A DNA stretch of 64,000 nucleotides from Streptomyces sp. NBC_00271 (lineage in GTDB: Bacteria; Actinomycetota; Actinomycetes; Streptomycetales; Streptomycetaceae), in NCBI RefSeq assembly GCF_036178845.1, contig NZ_CP108070.1, forward strand, positions 4,526,001-4,590,000. The letters are read 5' to 3'. This document shows positions 25,849 to 33,386 of this stretch, piece after piece. The stretch's first letter is position 1, and the number at the start of each line of letters is the position of its first letter. A program made the position numbers and the translations under genes. The notes beneath the pieces are model-generated. The model had not been told where the DNA came from. It was given only the letters and a program-made list of their open reading frames with translations, and did not search any database.

Positions 25849-28428
25849 GTGCCTGGCACAAACCTGACCCGCGAAGAGGCGCAGCAGCGCGCGAAGCTGC
25901 TCACCGTTGACTCGTACGAGATCGATCTCGACCTCTCGGGCGCGCAGGAGGGCGGCACCTACCGGTCCGTTACCACGGTGCGCTTCGACGTCGAGGAGAG
26001 CGGTTCGGAGACCTTCATCGACCTGGTGGCTCCCGCCGTTCACGAGGTGACCCTGAACGGGGACCCTCTCGATCCCGCCGAGGTGTTCAAGGACTCGCGG
26101 ATCGCGCTTCCGGGGCTCCTGGAGGGCCGCAACGTCCTGCGTGTCGTGGCCGACTGCGCGTACACCAACACCGGTGAGGGTCTGCACCGCTTCGTCGACC
26201 CCGTCGACCAGCAGGCCTACCTCTACACCCAGTTCGAGGTCCCGGACGCGCGCCGGGTGTTCGCGAGCTTCGAGCAGCCCGACCTGAAGGCCACCTTCCA
26301 GTTCACCGTGAAGGCGCCCACGGGCTGGACCGTGATCTCCAACTCCCCGACGCCCGAGCCCAAGGACGACACCTGGGTCTTCGAGCCGACGCCGCGGATC
26401 TCCACGTACATCACCGCGCTGATCGTCGGGCCGTACCACTCCGTGCACAGCGTGTATGAGAAGGACGGACAGAGCGTGCCGCTCGGCATCTACTGTCGGC
26501 CCTCGCTCGCCGAGTTCCTCGACTCGGACGCGATCTTCGAGGTCACCCGGCAGGGCTTCGAGTGGTTCCAGGAGAAGTTCGACTACGCGTACCCGTTCAA
26601 GAAGTACGACCAGCTCTTCGTGCCGGAGTTCAACGCCGGCGCGATGGAGAACGCGGGCGCGGTGACGATCCGCGACCAGTACGTGTTCCGGTCCAAGGTG
26701 ACCGACGCCGCGTACGAGGTGCGGGCCGCCACGATCCTGCACGAGCTGGCCCACATGTGGTTCGGCGACCTGGTCACCATGGAGTGGTGGAACGACCTGT
26801 GGCTGAACGAGTCGTTCGCCACCTACGCCGAGGCGGCCTGCCAGGCCTACGCCCCCCAGTCGCGCTGGCCGCACTCCTGGACGACCTTCGCCAACTCCAT
26901 GAAGACGTGGGCGTACCGGCAGGACCAGCTGCCCTCCACCCACCCGATCATGGCCGAGATCAACGACCTGGACGACGTCCTCGTCAACTTCGACGGCATC
27001 ACGTACGCGAAGGGGGCGAGCGTCTTGAAGCAGCTCGTCGCCTACGTCGGCATGGACGAGTTCTTCAAGGGCGTGCAGGCGTACTTCAAGCGGCACGCCT
27101 ACGGCAACACGCGCCTGAGCGATCTGCTGGGCGCCCTGGAGGAGACCTCCGGGCGTGACCTGAAGACCTGGTCGGAGAAGTGGCTCCAGACCGCGGGCAT
27201 CAACATCCTGCGGCCGGAGATCGAGACCGACGCGAACGGGGTCATCACCTCCTTCGCGATCCGTCAGGAGGCTCCGGCGCTCCCGGAGGGTGCCAAGGGT
27301 GAGCCGACCCTCCGCCCGCACCGCATCGCGATCGGTCTCTACAACCTCGACGACGACAGCGGCAAGCTGGTGCGCGACCAGCGCGTCGAGCTGGACGTCG
27401 ACGGCGAGCTGACGGCCGTACCGGAGCTGGTCGGGGGGCGCCGCCCGGCGGTCTTCCTGCTCAACGACGACGACCTGTCGTACGCCAAGGTCCGCCTCGA
27501 CGAGGACTCGCTCGCCTTCGTCACCGAGCACCTCGGCGACTTCGAGTCGTCCCTGCCGCGTGCCCTGTGCTGGGCCTCGGCCTGGGACATGACCCGCGAC
27601 GGTGAGCTCGCCACCCGCGACTACCTGTCCCTGGTCCTGTCGGGCATCGGCAAGGAGTCCGACATCGGTGTCGTGCAGTCGCTGCAGCGCCAGGTGAAGC
27701 TGGCGATCGAGCTGTACGCCGACCCGACGGCCCGCGAGGCGCTGCTGACCCGCTGGACGGACGCGACGCTCGCGCACCTGCGCGCCGCCGAGCCCGGCAG
27801 CGACCACCAGCTCGCCTGGGCGCGTGCCTTCGCGACGACCGCCCGTACGCCGGAGCAGCTGGACCTCCTGGAGGGCCTGCTGGAGGACCGGGAGAGCATC
27901 GAGGGCCTCGCCGTCGACACCGAGCTGCGCTGGGCGTTCGTCCAGCGGCTCGCGGCGGTCGGACGCTACGACGAGGCGGAGATCGGCGCCGAGGCGGAGC
28001 GCGACAAGACGGCGGCCGGTGAGCGGCACGCGGAGACGGCCCGGGCCTCGCGTCCCACCGAGGAGGCGAAGGCGGAGGCCTGGGCCGCGGTCGTCGAGTC
28101 CGACAAGCTCCCGAACGCCGTGCAGGAAGCGGTGATCGGCGGCTTCGCGCAGACCGACCAGCGCGAACTGCTCGCCCCGTACACGGACAAGTACTTCTCC
28201 GTGGTGAAGGACATCTGGGACGCCCGTTCGCACGAGATCGCCCAGCAGATCGTGGTCGGTCTCTACCCGTCCGTCCAGGTCTCCGAGGAGACCCTCGCCA
28301 AGACGGACGCGTGGCTGGCCTCGGCCGAGCCCACCCCGGCCCTGCGGCGCCTGATCTCGGAGTCCCGCTCCGGGGTCGAGCGCGCGCTGAAGGCCCAGGC
28401 GGCGGACGCGGCGGCGGCGTCCGCGTAG
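25849..28428 (+). CDS. pepN: Aminopeptidase N, M1 family (copy 2)
   Basis: This 859-residue M1 metallopeptidase is a full-length paralogue of the one at 9123. GAMEN is at residues 264-268, the zinc site HELAH at 298-302 and the distal glutamate in WLNESFATYAE. The ERAP1-like C-terminal domain is present. GTG at 25849 follows a GAGGAG ribosome site and gives MPGTNLTREEAQQRAKLL, aligning with copy 1. Differences in and around the active site (HELAH against HEMAH, NESFATYAEA against KESFADFMGA) suggest different peptide preferences. No signal peptide is present. Copy 2 has the more typical family sequence. Confidence 0.94.
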   Translation: MPGTNLTREEAQQRAKLLTVDSYEIDLDLSGAQEGGTYRSVTTVRFDVEESGSETFIDLVAPAVHEVTLNGDPLDPAEVFKDSRIALPGLLEGRNVLRVVADCAYTNTGEGLHRFVDPVDQQAYLYTQFEVPDARRVFASFEQPDLKATFQFTVKAPTGWTVISNSPTPEPKDDTWVFEPTPRISTYITALIVGPYHSVHSVYEKDGQSVPLGIYCRPSLAEFLDSDAIFEVTRQGFEWFQEKFDYAYPFKKYDQLFVPEFNAGAMENAGAVTIRDQYVFRSKVTDAAYEVRAATILHELAHMWFGDLVTMEWWNDLWLNESFATYAEAACQAYAPQSRWPHSWTTFANSMKTWAYRQDQLPSTHPIMAEINDLDDVLVNFDGITYAKGASVLKQLVAYVGMDEFFKGVQAYFKRHAYGNTRLSDLLGALEETSGRDLKTWSEKWLQTAGINILRPEIETDANGVITSFAIRQEAPALPEGAKGEPTLRPHRIAIGLYNLDDDSGKLVRDQRVELDVDGELTAVPELVGGRRPAVFLLNDDDLSYAKVRLDEDSLAFVTEHLGDFESSLPRALCWASAWDMTRDGELATRDYLSLVLSGIGKESDIGVVQSLQRQVKLAIELYADPTAREALLTRWTDATLAHLRAAEPGSDHQLAWARAFATTARTPEQLDLLEGLLEDRESIEGLAVDTELRWAFVQRLAAVGRYDEAEIGAEAERDKTAAGERHAETARASRPTEEAKAEAWAAVVESDKLPNAVQEAVIGGFAQTDQRELLAPYTDKYFSVVKDIWDARSHEIAQQIVVGLYPSVQVSEETLAKTDAWLASAEPTPALRRLISESRSGVERALKAQAADAAAASA

Positions 28429-28444
28429 TCCGTCGTACGTGAGT

Positions 28445-28475
28445 GGGGGCTCCCGGCGTCGTGCCGGGAGCCCCC
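28445..28475. terminator. Bidirectional terminator after pepN copy 2
   Basis: A 13-bp perfect stem with a 5-base loop (28445-28457 with 28463-28475) followed by TTT lies between convergent pepN and the M14 gene. Confidence 0.85.
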
Positions 28476-28529
28476 TTTCGCATGAGCGCGCGGGTGGGGG
28501 CGTGTGGGGGGCGCGTGTGGGGCCCGGGG

Positions 28530-29801
28530 TCACACCAGGGCGCGGGCGAGTGCGAGCATCGTGCGGATCTGGAGCTCGGTCTGGTCGGCCACGGGAACCC
28601 AGCGGGCGTCGAAGGTGCTCGCCAGCTCACGTGCCCAGGTCTCCACGAGGGTGTCCAGCGCGGGGGCGCCGCCCAGGGCCTGCCGCATCATGGCCGCCGC
28701 GCGCAGCGGGATGCGCCGGGCGGCGACGCCGAGCGAGACGGAGTTGCCCACGGTGGTGGCGAGTTCGGCGGAGTTCCAGGTGTCCACGACTCCGGGGCCG
28801 ATGTCCATGAGCTCGCGGGCGGCGGTGAAGTGGGCGATCTCTTCGGGGGTCTCCGGTGACCTGGGCCCCAGTTCCCCGACCACCGCCTCCAGTTGTTTGG
28901 CCCGGCCGAGCAGGATCTCGCTCGCCTCCGCGACCTCGCGCCGGGGCTCGGCGACGGGTCGTGGATCGCTGACGCCCGCCACGCTCCAGAAGGGCGCCTC
29001 GACGACCGCCGACACGGTTCCGTGCCGCATCGCGTACAGCCAGGTCGCCTGTGAGGTGAAGCCGGACGGGTCCCGTTCCTCGGTGGGGCTGCTGTCCGGC
29101 AGGACGAGCACGCCCGGGCTCTCGGCCAGCCATCCCATGCCGTCGAACGGCCGGTGTTCCAGCGGAATGCCGAGGTCCGCCGCGATCCGACGGTAGGCGG
29201 CCGCCGCCCCCGGCACCGCGCGAGTCAACTGCAGAAAGGATCCGCCCACTTCGACGCCGTGGAGCGAGAACTGCACGACCGGGCGCAGTTCGTCGATGAG
29301 CCGCACCAGCGCCTCGGACTCCGGCATCACCGGACGCGGGTCACTCGCGACGGGCGGAAACTCGGGCTGCGCGGCGAAGGCGGGCCGGTAGAAGCGCCGG
29401 TAGTAGCCCCGGAGGGTCGGCGAGGCCTCGGCCGCCGGTCCCTCGCCGGGCGGCCGCTCGCCGGACCGCCCGGTCAGCCAGCGCCCCGCGAGGCTCGCGC
29501 CGTCGGGGTCGAGGCAGAGCAGGAAGTTCCAGGTGCAACCGGACTCCTGGAGCAGCGCGGGCTCCCGCGCGAACCTCTCGGCCAGAAAGAGCGAGGTGAC
29601 CCCGCCCACCGGTTCGTTGGCGTGCGCGCCAGCGACCGTGAGGATGTGCCGGGGGCCGTGTCCGGCCGACAGCAGCCACAGCGGCCGGCCGGCACGCGAG
29701 GTCCCGACGGCACGCAACCGCAGTGCACCGGGTCGTGCCGCCACCGTCGCGCGAGCGCGTCGCAGCAGCTCACCGAGGGTGGGATACGGAGTTCCCCGCA
29801 T
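28530..29801 (-). CDS. M14-family zinc carboxypeptidase linked to two small peptide genes
   Basis: The 423-residue product resembles an M14 zinc carboxypeptidase. Candidate zinc ligands are His60 and Glu63 in VAGAHANEPVGG and His181 in VQFSLHGVE, with Glu268 in VVEAPFW as general base. It lacks a signal peptide, unlike secreted digestive-type enzymes. An extra C-terminal domain of about 130 residues is helical. The ATG is 12 bases after the stop of a 24-residue peptide gene and 144 bases after a second one on the same strand, so the enzyme may trim those peptides. A truncated E1-like gene diverges nearby. I infer a modified-peptide locus; this has not been shown. Confidence 0.82.
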   Translation of the reverse strand: MRGTPYPTLGELLRRARATVAARPGALRLRAVGTSRAGRPLWLLSAGHGPRHILTVAGAHANEPVGGVTSLFLAERFAREPALLQESGCTWNFLLCLDPDGASLAGRWLTGRSGERPPGEGPAAEASPTLRGYYRRFYRPAFAAQPEFPPVASDPRPVMPESEALVRLIDELRPVVQFSLHGVEVGGSFLQLTRAVPGAAAAYRRIAADLGIPLEHRPFDGMGWLAESPGVLVLPDSSPTEERDPSGFTSQATWLYAMRHGTVSAVVEAPFWSVAGVSDPRPVAEPRREVAEASEILLGRAKQLEAVVGELGPRSPETPEEIAHFTAARELMDIGPGVVDTWNSAELATTVGNSVSLGVAARRIPLRAAAMMRQALGGAPALDTLVETWARELASTFDARWVPVADQTELQIRTMLALARALV

Positions 29802-29813
29802 GCCGGGCGCCGG

Positions 29814-29888
29814 TCAGGTGCCGTTCGCGTTGCTGTCCCCGGTGGTCTCCTTCTTGTCCAGCGGACGGATCACGATCTTGGCGGCCAT
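29814..29888 (-). CDS. Small peptide A (24 residues), putative RiPP-type precursor
   Basis: Too short for routine gene calling, this ORF starts MAAKIVIRPLDKKETTGDS and ends with the short variable tail NANGT. A GAGGGGG ribosome site lies 6 bases before the ATG. It shares the block VIRPLDKKETTGDS with a second ORF 57 bases upstream, at both protein and near DNA level, while the tails differ. That pattern, a constant leader-like part and a variable end, is typical of precursor peptides. Its stop is 12 bases before the M14 carboxypeptidase start. No cysteine is present, so thioether chemistry is unlikely. Confidence 0.65.
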   Translation of the reverse strand: MAAKIVIRPLDKKETTGDSNANGT

Positions 29889-29945
29889 GTGGCCCCCTCT
29901 CTGTGTGGGCTCTGCGGTGGCCGAGTACCTGTCCGGCGAAACGGT

Positions 29946-30023
29946 TCAGCCGCCGTTGCCTCCGCTGCTGTCGCCCGTGGTCTCCTTCTTGTCCAACGGG
30001 CGGATCACCATCGTGGTGGGCAC
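29946..30023 (-). CDS. Small peptide B (25 residues), putative RiPP-type precursor
   Basis: This ORF reads MPTTMVIRPLDKKETTGDS and then SGGNGG to its stop. It uses GTG at 30023, with GAGGAG five bases upstream; the internal ATG four codons later is too far from the ribosome site. It is a paralogue of peptide A in the next position of the same strand, and the two differ mainly in the first four and last six residues. The variable end is rich in Gly, Ser and Asn. It lies 124 bases from the divergent E1-like fragment, and the shared spacer probably holds both promoters. Confidence 0.65.
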   Translation of the reverse strand: MPTTMVIRPLDKKETTGDSSGGNGG

Positions 30024-30147
30024 CCCAACTCCTCTCGTCATTAGGGACGTTGAGCGTTGCGGGCGCGATCGCCGACCGCGTCTCGTCAAGGCTCGACTCG
30101 GGGGACCAGAGTGTCAAGGCATGTACCTGTAACGGGAAGGGGTCCTG

Positions 30148-30320
30148 GTGACGGTGCCGGTCGACACGCTCCGCAGGCCCCGGATCAAGCCCGAGCACCG
30201 GCCGTACCGCACGATCGACGGCAACGTCCGCATCGGCAGCGTCATCCACGGCATCCGCGCCGAGATCGAGGACCCACAGGGCTGGGTCTGGACGCTGGTC
30301 GAGATCTTGCTCGGCGAGAT
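30148..30320 (+). pseudogene. 5' fragment of an E1/ThiF-family adenylyltransferase-like gene
   Basis: From GTG 30148 (GGGAAGGGG upstream) the frame gives about 57 residues including RRPRIKPEHRPYRTIDGNVR, IGSVIHGIRAEIEDPQ and GWVWTLVEILLGEI. From memory this resembles the N-terminal winged-helix-like region of Streptomyces ThiF/HesA-type proteins of over 300 residues. After about base 30320 the frame runs antisense into the EamA gene and loses any meaning, so the rest is missing. The neighbouring EamA gene has likewise lost its own stop, pointing to a deletion junction near 30315-30345. Family assignment is tentative; the truncation itself is clear. Confidence 0.55.
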
Positions 30321-31207
30321 TGGTCAGCGGGAGCCGGCCGCCCGCCACGCGGCCCGAGCTGGCCGAACACCGTCGCCCCGAACGCCAGAACCATCCCCGC
30401 CACCTGCACCGGCGTCAGCGACTGCCCCAGCGCCGCCCAGCCGATGACGGCCGCGGTCAGCGGCGACAGCGGGCCGAGGAAGGTGACCTGGGTGGCGCTG
30501 AGCCGGCCGATGCCCCGGAACCAGAGCCAGTACGCCACCGCCGTGTTCGCCAGCGCGAGGTACAGGTATCCGCCGACCGCCCGGCCGTCCAGCGCGGGCG
30601 GCGCGCCCTCGACCAGGAGGGCGACCGGGACGATCAGCAGCCCGCCCGCCGTCAACTGCCAGGCGGTGAGCGCCAACGGACCGACCCCGTCCGGCCGACC
30701 CCACCGCTTGGTGAGCACCGTGCCGGTGGACATCGACGCCGTCGCGGCGAGCGCCGCGAGGACCCCCACCGCGTCCAGCGCGCCCGCCGCCTTCAGCACG
30801 ACGAGGCTGACGCCGAGGGCCGCGGCGATACCGGTGAGGAGCGTCCGCAGGGTCGGGCGGTCACCGAGCAGCAGCGCCGCGAGGCCCGCGACGAACAGCG
30901 GCCCGACCGAGCCGACGACCGCCGCCATGCCGCCGGGCAGCCGATACGCGGAGAGGAACAGCAGCGGAAAGAAGGCGCCGATGTTCAGCGCGCCCAGCAC
31001 CGCCACCTTCCCCCACCAGGCGCCGCGCGGCAGCACCCGGGCCAGCGCGAGGAGCAGCAGCCCGGCGGGCAGGGCTCGCATCACCCCGGTGAACAGGGGG
31101 CGGTCGGCGGGGAGGAGCTCCGTGGTGACGGCGTAGGTGCTGCCCCAGGAGATGGGGGCCAGTGCGGTCAGGGCTATGAGGGCGGGACGGTTCGCGTTCG
31201 CGGCCAT
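30242..31207 (-). CDS. EamA/DMT-family exporter with run-on C-terminus
   Basis: This inner-membrane protein has ten hydrophobic segments in two EamA repeats, with markers APISWGSTYAVTTELLPADR at the start and FLGPLSPLTAAVIGWAALGQ in repeat 2. Such proteins export amino acids, drugs or metabolites. The last recognisable helix ends AGMVLAFGATVFGQLG; after it about 35 residues rich in Arg, Pro and Ser are antisense to the E1-like fragment, so the original end was probably lost. ATG at 31207 is the likely start, with TTG at 31225 as an alternative. It is divergent from a MarR regulator across a spacer full of repeats, indicating control by that regulator. Confidence 0.85.
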   Translation of the reverse strand: MAANANRPALIALTALAPISWGSTYAVTTELLPADRPLFTGVMRALPAGLLLLALARVLPRGAWWGKVAVLGALNIGAFFPLLFLSAYRLPGGMAAVVGSVGPLFVAGLAALLLGDRPTLRTLLTGIAAALGVSLVVLKAAGALDAVGVLAALAATASMSTGTVLTKRWGRPDGVGPLALTAWQLTAGGLLIVPVALLVEGAPPALDGRAVGGYLYLALANTAVAYWLWFRGIGRLSATQVTFLGPLSPLTAAVIGWAALGQSLTPVQVAGMVLAFGATVFGQLGPRGGRPAPADQSRRARSRPASRPSPVGPRSRRGCRG

Positions 31208-31229
31208 GGGGGCACCCGATTCCAAAGTA

Positions 31230-31288
31230 GGTCAGTGGAAAGTAGCTTAGCTCTAAGCGACTTTGGGTCAAGCTACTTTTCACTGACC
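31230..31288. promoter_or_regulatory. Nested inverted repeats, probable MarR operator
   Basis: An 11-base pair of arms (AAAGTAGCTTA at 31239-31249, TAAGCGACTTT at 31254-31264, one mismatch) sits inside a larger imperfect inverted repeat of 20-base arms (31230-31249 with 31269-31288, two mismatches). It lies 23 bases from the EamA start and would cover its promoter. Confidence 0.65.
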
Positions 31289-31405
31289 AACTCACCTCCA
31301 AGCGACTCACCCCCAAGCAACTCCCTCGTCAGCAACTCCCTCGCCAGCAACTCCCTCGCCAGCAACTCCCTCGCCAGCTACTTCCTCGTCAGCCACTTTC
31401 TTGCG
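31256..31405 (+). repeat. Ten contiguous 15-bp units with AGCNACT
   Basis: Units begin at 31256, 31271, 31286, 31301, 31316, 31331, 31346, 31361, 31376 and 31391. Nine start AGCNACT; the one at 31286 reads ACCAACT. Three are identical copies of AGCAACTCCCTCGCC. The array connects the palindromic operator to the MarR start and has no spacers, so it is not a CRISPR array. Confidence 0.8.
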
Positions 31406-31437
31406 GGCAATCGACCACTCGGCGGATACTCGCCCCC

Positions 31438-31935
31438 ATGAAGACGCCCCAGGACTCCGTCGACGCGATCATCGAGCAGTGGGCCACCGTCCGGCCGGAC
31501 CTCGACACCGCCGCGATGGAGGTCTTCGGCCGCGTCTTCCGGCTCGCCCGCACGATGGGCGACCGGATGGAGAAGGCGTACGCGCCCTACGGGATCTCGC
31601 GCGGGGAGTTCGACGTGCTCGCGACCCTCCGTCGCTCGGACGACCCTTACACCCTCTCGCCCCGGCAGCTCTCGGCGACGCTTATGCTCACGACCGGCGG
31701 AATGACCGGGCGCCTGGACAAGCTGGAACGCGCGGGGCTGCTACGGCGCTCCCCCGACCCGCACGACCGGCGCGGACTCCAGGTGACGCTCACGGACAAG
31801 GGGCTGCGGCTCATCGACGAGGCCGTCGGCGCGGGGCTCGCCGTCCAGACGGAGGCCCTGGCCCACCTCGACGAGGAACGAGCCGGTCAACTGGCCGCCC
31901 TGTTGCGTGAGTTGCTGATGGGCACCGGCGCCTAG
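31438..31935 (+). CDS. MarR-family transcriptional regulator
   Basis: The 165-residue product has the MarR winged helix: ISRGEFDVLATLRRSDDPYT, then LSPRQLSATLMLTTGGMTGRLDKLERAGLL and the wing RRSPDPHDRRGLQVTLTDKG. A dimerisation helix precedes and follows. It likely represses the divergent EamA exporter through the palindromes and 15-bp repeats between them, relieving repression when a ligand binds. The ATG at 31438 has no ribosome site immediately upstream, so a leaderless transcript is possible. Ligand unknown. Confidence 0.88.
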   Translation: MKTPQDSVDAIIEQWATVRPDLDTAAMEVFGRVFRLARTMGDRMEKAYAPYGISRGEFDVLATLRRSDDPYTLSPRQLSATLMLTTGGMTGRLDKLERAGLLRRSPDPHDRRGLQVTLTDKGLRLIDEAVGAGLAVQTEALAHLDEERAGQLAALLRELLMGTGA

Positions 31936-31971
31936 GGTCTCGGCTGGGCCCCGAACCAGGCCCTGAGGGCC

Positions 31972-32490
31972 TCAGCCCGCCGTGGCGACCCGGCTCGACC
32001 TGACACGTATCACGGCGAGCCGGCCCAGAACCTGAGCCAGTGCCATCAGCAGCAGCGCGGCGGTCCAGGCGGCGGAACCGGTGATCAGGTTGTCCTGGCT
32101 GAACCGCGCCAGGCTCCCGGAACCGCCATGAGTGGCCCAGTACTCGAATCCGGCGCGCGAGGCCATGCCGACGATCCACAGGAGCGCGGCGAGTGCCTCG
32201 GCGCGGGCGAACGCGATCCCGTCCGAGGCGCGGCTCAGCCGGGTGGCCGCGCCGCAGGCGACGCCCAGGACCGCGCCGGCGACGACACCGGCGATGTCGA
32301 GTCCGAGGTCGTGCCCCTGGGTCGGGAAGGACTTGAGGTAGTAGGCGGCCGCGGCGGCGACGGCCACGAGCGGCAGCAGCGTGTTGTGCAGCGTCTGCCG
32401 GACGCCTCGGATCTGCGGGATCACGAGGAGGATGAGGGACGCGGAGATCACGTAATCGGTCGTCGTCATGCCCATGAGCTTGCGCTTCAC
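31972..32490 (-). CDS. Hypothetical polytopic membrane protein
   Basis: The product, 172 residues from GTG 32490, has four to five hydrophobic segments starting at DYVISASLILLVIPQIRGV and including LLPLVAVAAAAAYYL, GVVAGAVLGVACG and AAWTAALLLMALAQVLG. GTG 32490 was chosen because GAGGTGG lies about 9 bases upstream; ATG 32475 and 32469 are alternatives. It resembles small Streptomyces membrane proteins of the DUF1453 type, but I am not certain. Function unknown. It lies 166 bases beyond the DUF4279 gene on the same strand. Confidence 0.65.
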   Translation of the reverse strand: MKRKLMGMTTTDYVISASLILLVIPQIRGVRQTLHNTLLPLVAVAAAAAYYLKSFPTQGHDLGLDIAGVVAGAVLGVACGAATRLSRASDGIAFARAEALAALLWIVGMASRAGFEYWATHGGSGSLARFSQDNLITGSAAWTAALLLMALAQVLGRLAVIRVRSSRVATAG

Positions 32491-32655
32491 GACGCGGAAC
32501 CACCTCGGCTCCAGGGTGGAGCCGAGGGTGGGTTTCCGCCTCAACCCACGGGTTGAGATCTAGGCGCGTGCCGCCGTCCTCGGCGTCGGGCGGCTCGACC
32601 CGAAAGCCCAGACGCCGACCAGTGCCGACCAGTACAGGCAGAACCTGACGAAGCA

Positions 32656-33105
32656 CTACTGGCCGGGGTCGCCGTCGCCCCGCTGGTCGTCGCAGTCGTA
32701 GTACACGTACTGATCGATGTCCAGCGACGCCCCGGCCTCGGCCAGCCAGGCCAGCAGGGGCGCGCCCAGGAAGATGCCCTTCTGCCGCGGGTCCTCGGGA
32801 TCGGTGAGCTCCTGGACGACCACCAGGGAGACGTGGGCGTCCCCGGAAGCGGCCAGCCGCCCCAGGGTGGCGGCGAACTCCGGCCCCCAGCCGAGGACCA
32901 CCGCTTCGAGATCCTCCGGCCGCCCGGGCCCGCCCGCGGCCGAGACGTGCCGGCTCCAGGTCGCATGCGTGCGCGGCGGCGACTGGGGGCGCCTACGGCT
33001 GCCGATCGCGGTCGCCTCGTCGGGCCCGGTCCCCAGCCGCGCGGAGATCTCCTCCGGTTGCAGGGACTCGCTGACCACCCTCAGGTAGATCCGGAACGCG
33101 CTCAC
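32656..33105 (-). CDS. DUF4279-like protein, putative immunity protein
   Basis: The 149-residue protein begins MSAFRIYLRVVSESLQPEEI followed by SARLGTGPDEATAIGSRRR, the pattern of DUF4279 proteins, and ends in an acidic stretch (DIDQYVYYDCDDQRGDGD). DUF4279 proteins are often found next to polymorphic toxins. Here its GTG start overlaps the stop of a degenerate toxin-tip frame as GTGA, so it was once, and may still be, co-translated with that toxin. An orphan immunity role is inferred. No signal or membrane segment is present, which suits a cytoplasmic antidote. Confidence 0.72.
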   Translation of the reverse strand: MSAFRIYLRVVSESLQPEEISARLGTGPDEATAIGSRRRPQSPPRTHATWSRHVSAAGGPGRPEDLEAVVLGWGPEFAATLGRLAASGDAHVSLVVVQELTDPEDPRQKGIFLGAPLLAWLAEAGASLDIDQYVYYDCDDQRGDGDPGQ

Positions 33106-33265
33106 GGCCGGTACCTGTAATGCGTCGGAACCAAGATCTTCCCGTCCTTGCTCACGAGGACGACCCTGCCCTCGCCGTCACGCATCGCGTCGAACGCGAC
33201 ACGTTGTTCTTCCCCACCCAGTCGGCCTTGAAGGCGTGTGGGTCCTCGCCGGTCCCCCCGAGAAC
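33102..33265 (-). pseudogene. Frameshifted C-terminal tip of a polymorphic toxin
   Basis: One frame gives GTGEDPHAFKADWVGKNNVS and the next frame continues FDAMRDGEGRVVLVSKDGKI then LVPTHYRYRP to the stop. Joined by a one-base change near 33190-33196 they form a single sensible domain of about 50 residues resembling toxin tips that start with DPHxxKAD (a type-33-like module, from memory). No upstream RHS, LXG or secretion domain is present; a strong hairpin begins at 33288. It appears to be the dead end of a toxin cassette whose immunity gene survives. Confidence 0.55.
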
Positions 33266-33287
33266 ACGTCGAGGGACTCGAAAACAC

Positions 33288-33332
33288 ATCGAGGGAGTCC
33301 CCGCACCCGGTGGGTGCGCGGACTCCCTCGAT
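33288..33332. terminator. Long hairpin (21-bp arms, one mismatch)
   Basis: Arms 33288-33308 and 33312-33332 pair with one mismatch and a 3-base loop. It lies between the 79-residue membrane protein gene and the toxin remnant and would stop transcription from the former. Confidence 0.8.
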
Positions 33333-33386
33333 CGAGAAGGATCCAGGCCTCGGCGCGCGGCCGGGGCTTCAGGTAGCGAGCCGGAA

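Noticed and set aside
25225..28533. A 1102-codon minus-strand frame opposite aminopeptidase N copy 2
   Set aside because: Only its last 170 codons (DUF1203) are real; the rest is antisense to pepN.
31316..31375. Possible CRISPR array
   Set aside because: Units are 15 bp and contiguous with no spacers, and no cas gene is near; it is a tandem operator-like repeat.
30320..31441. Plus-strand ORF ending in a five-residue SNSLA repeat
   Set aside because: Most of it is antisense to EamA, and the repeat is the translation of the 15-bp DNA array.
32541..32655. A membrane-like 30-residue tail (FVRFCLYWSALVGVWAFG) after the DUF4279 gene
   Set aside because: No start codon or ribosome site fits and it is preceded by a stop in frame; it may be debris but cannot be called a gene.
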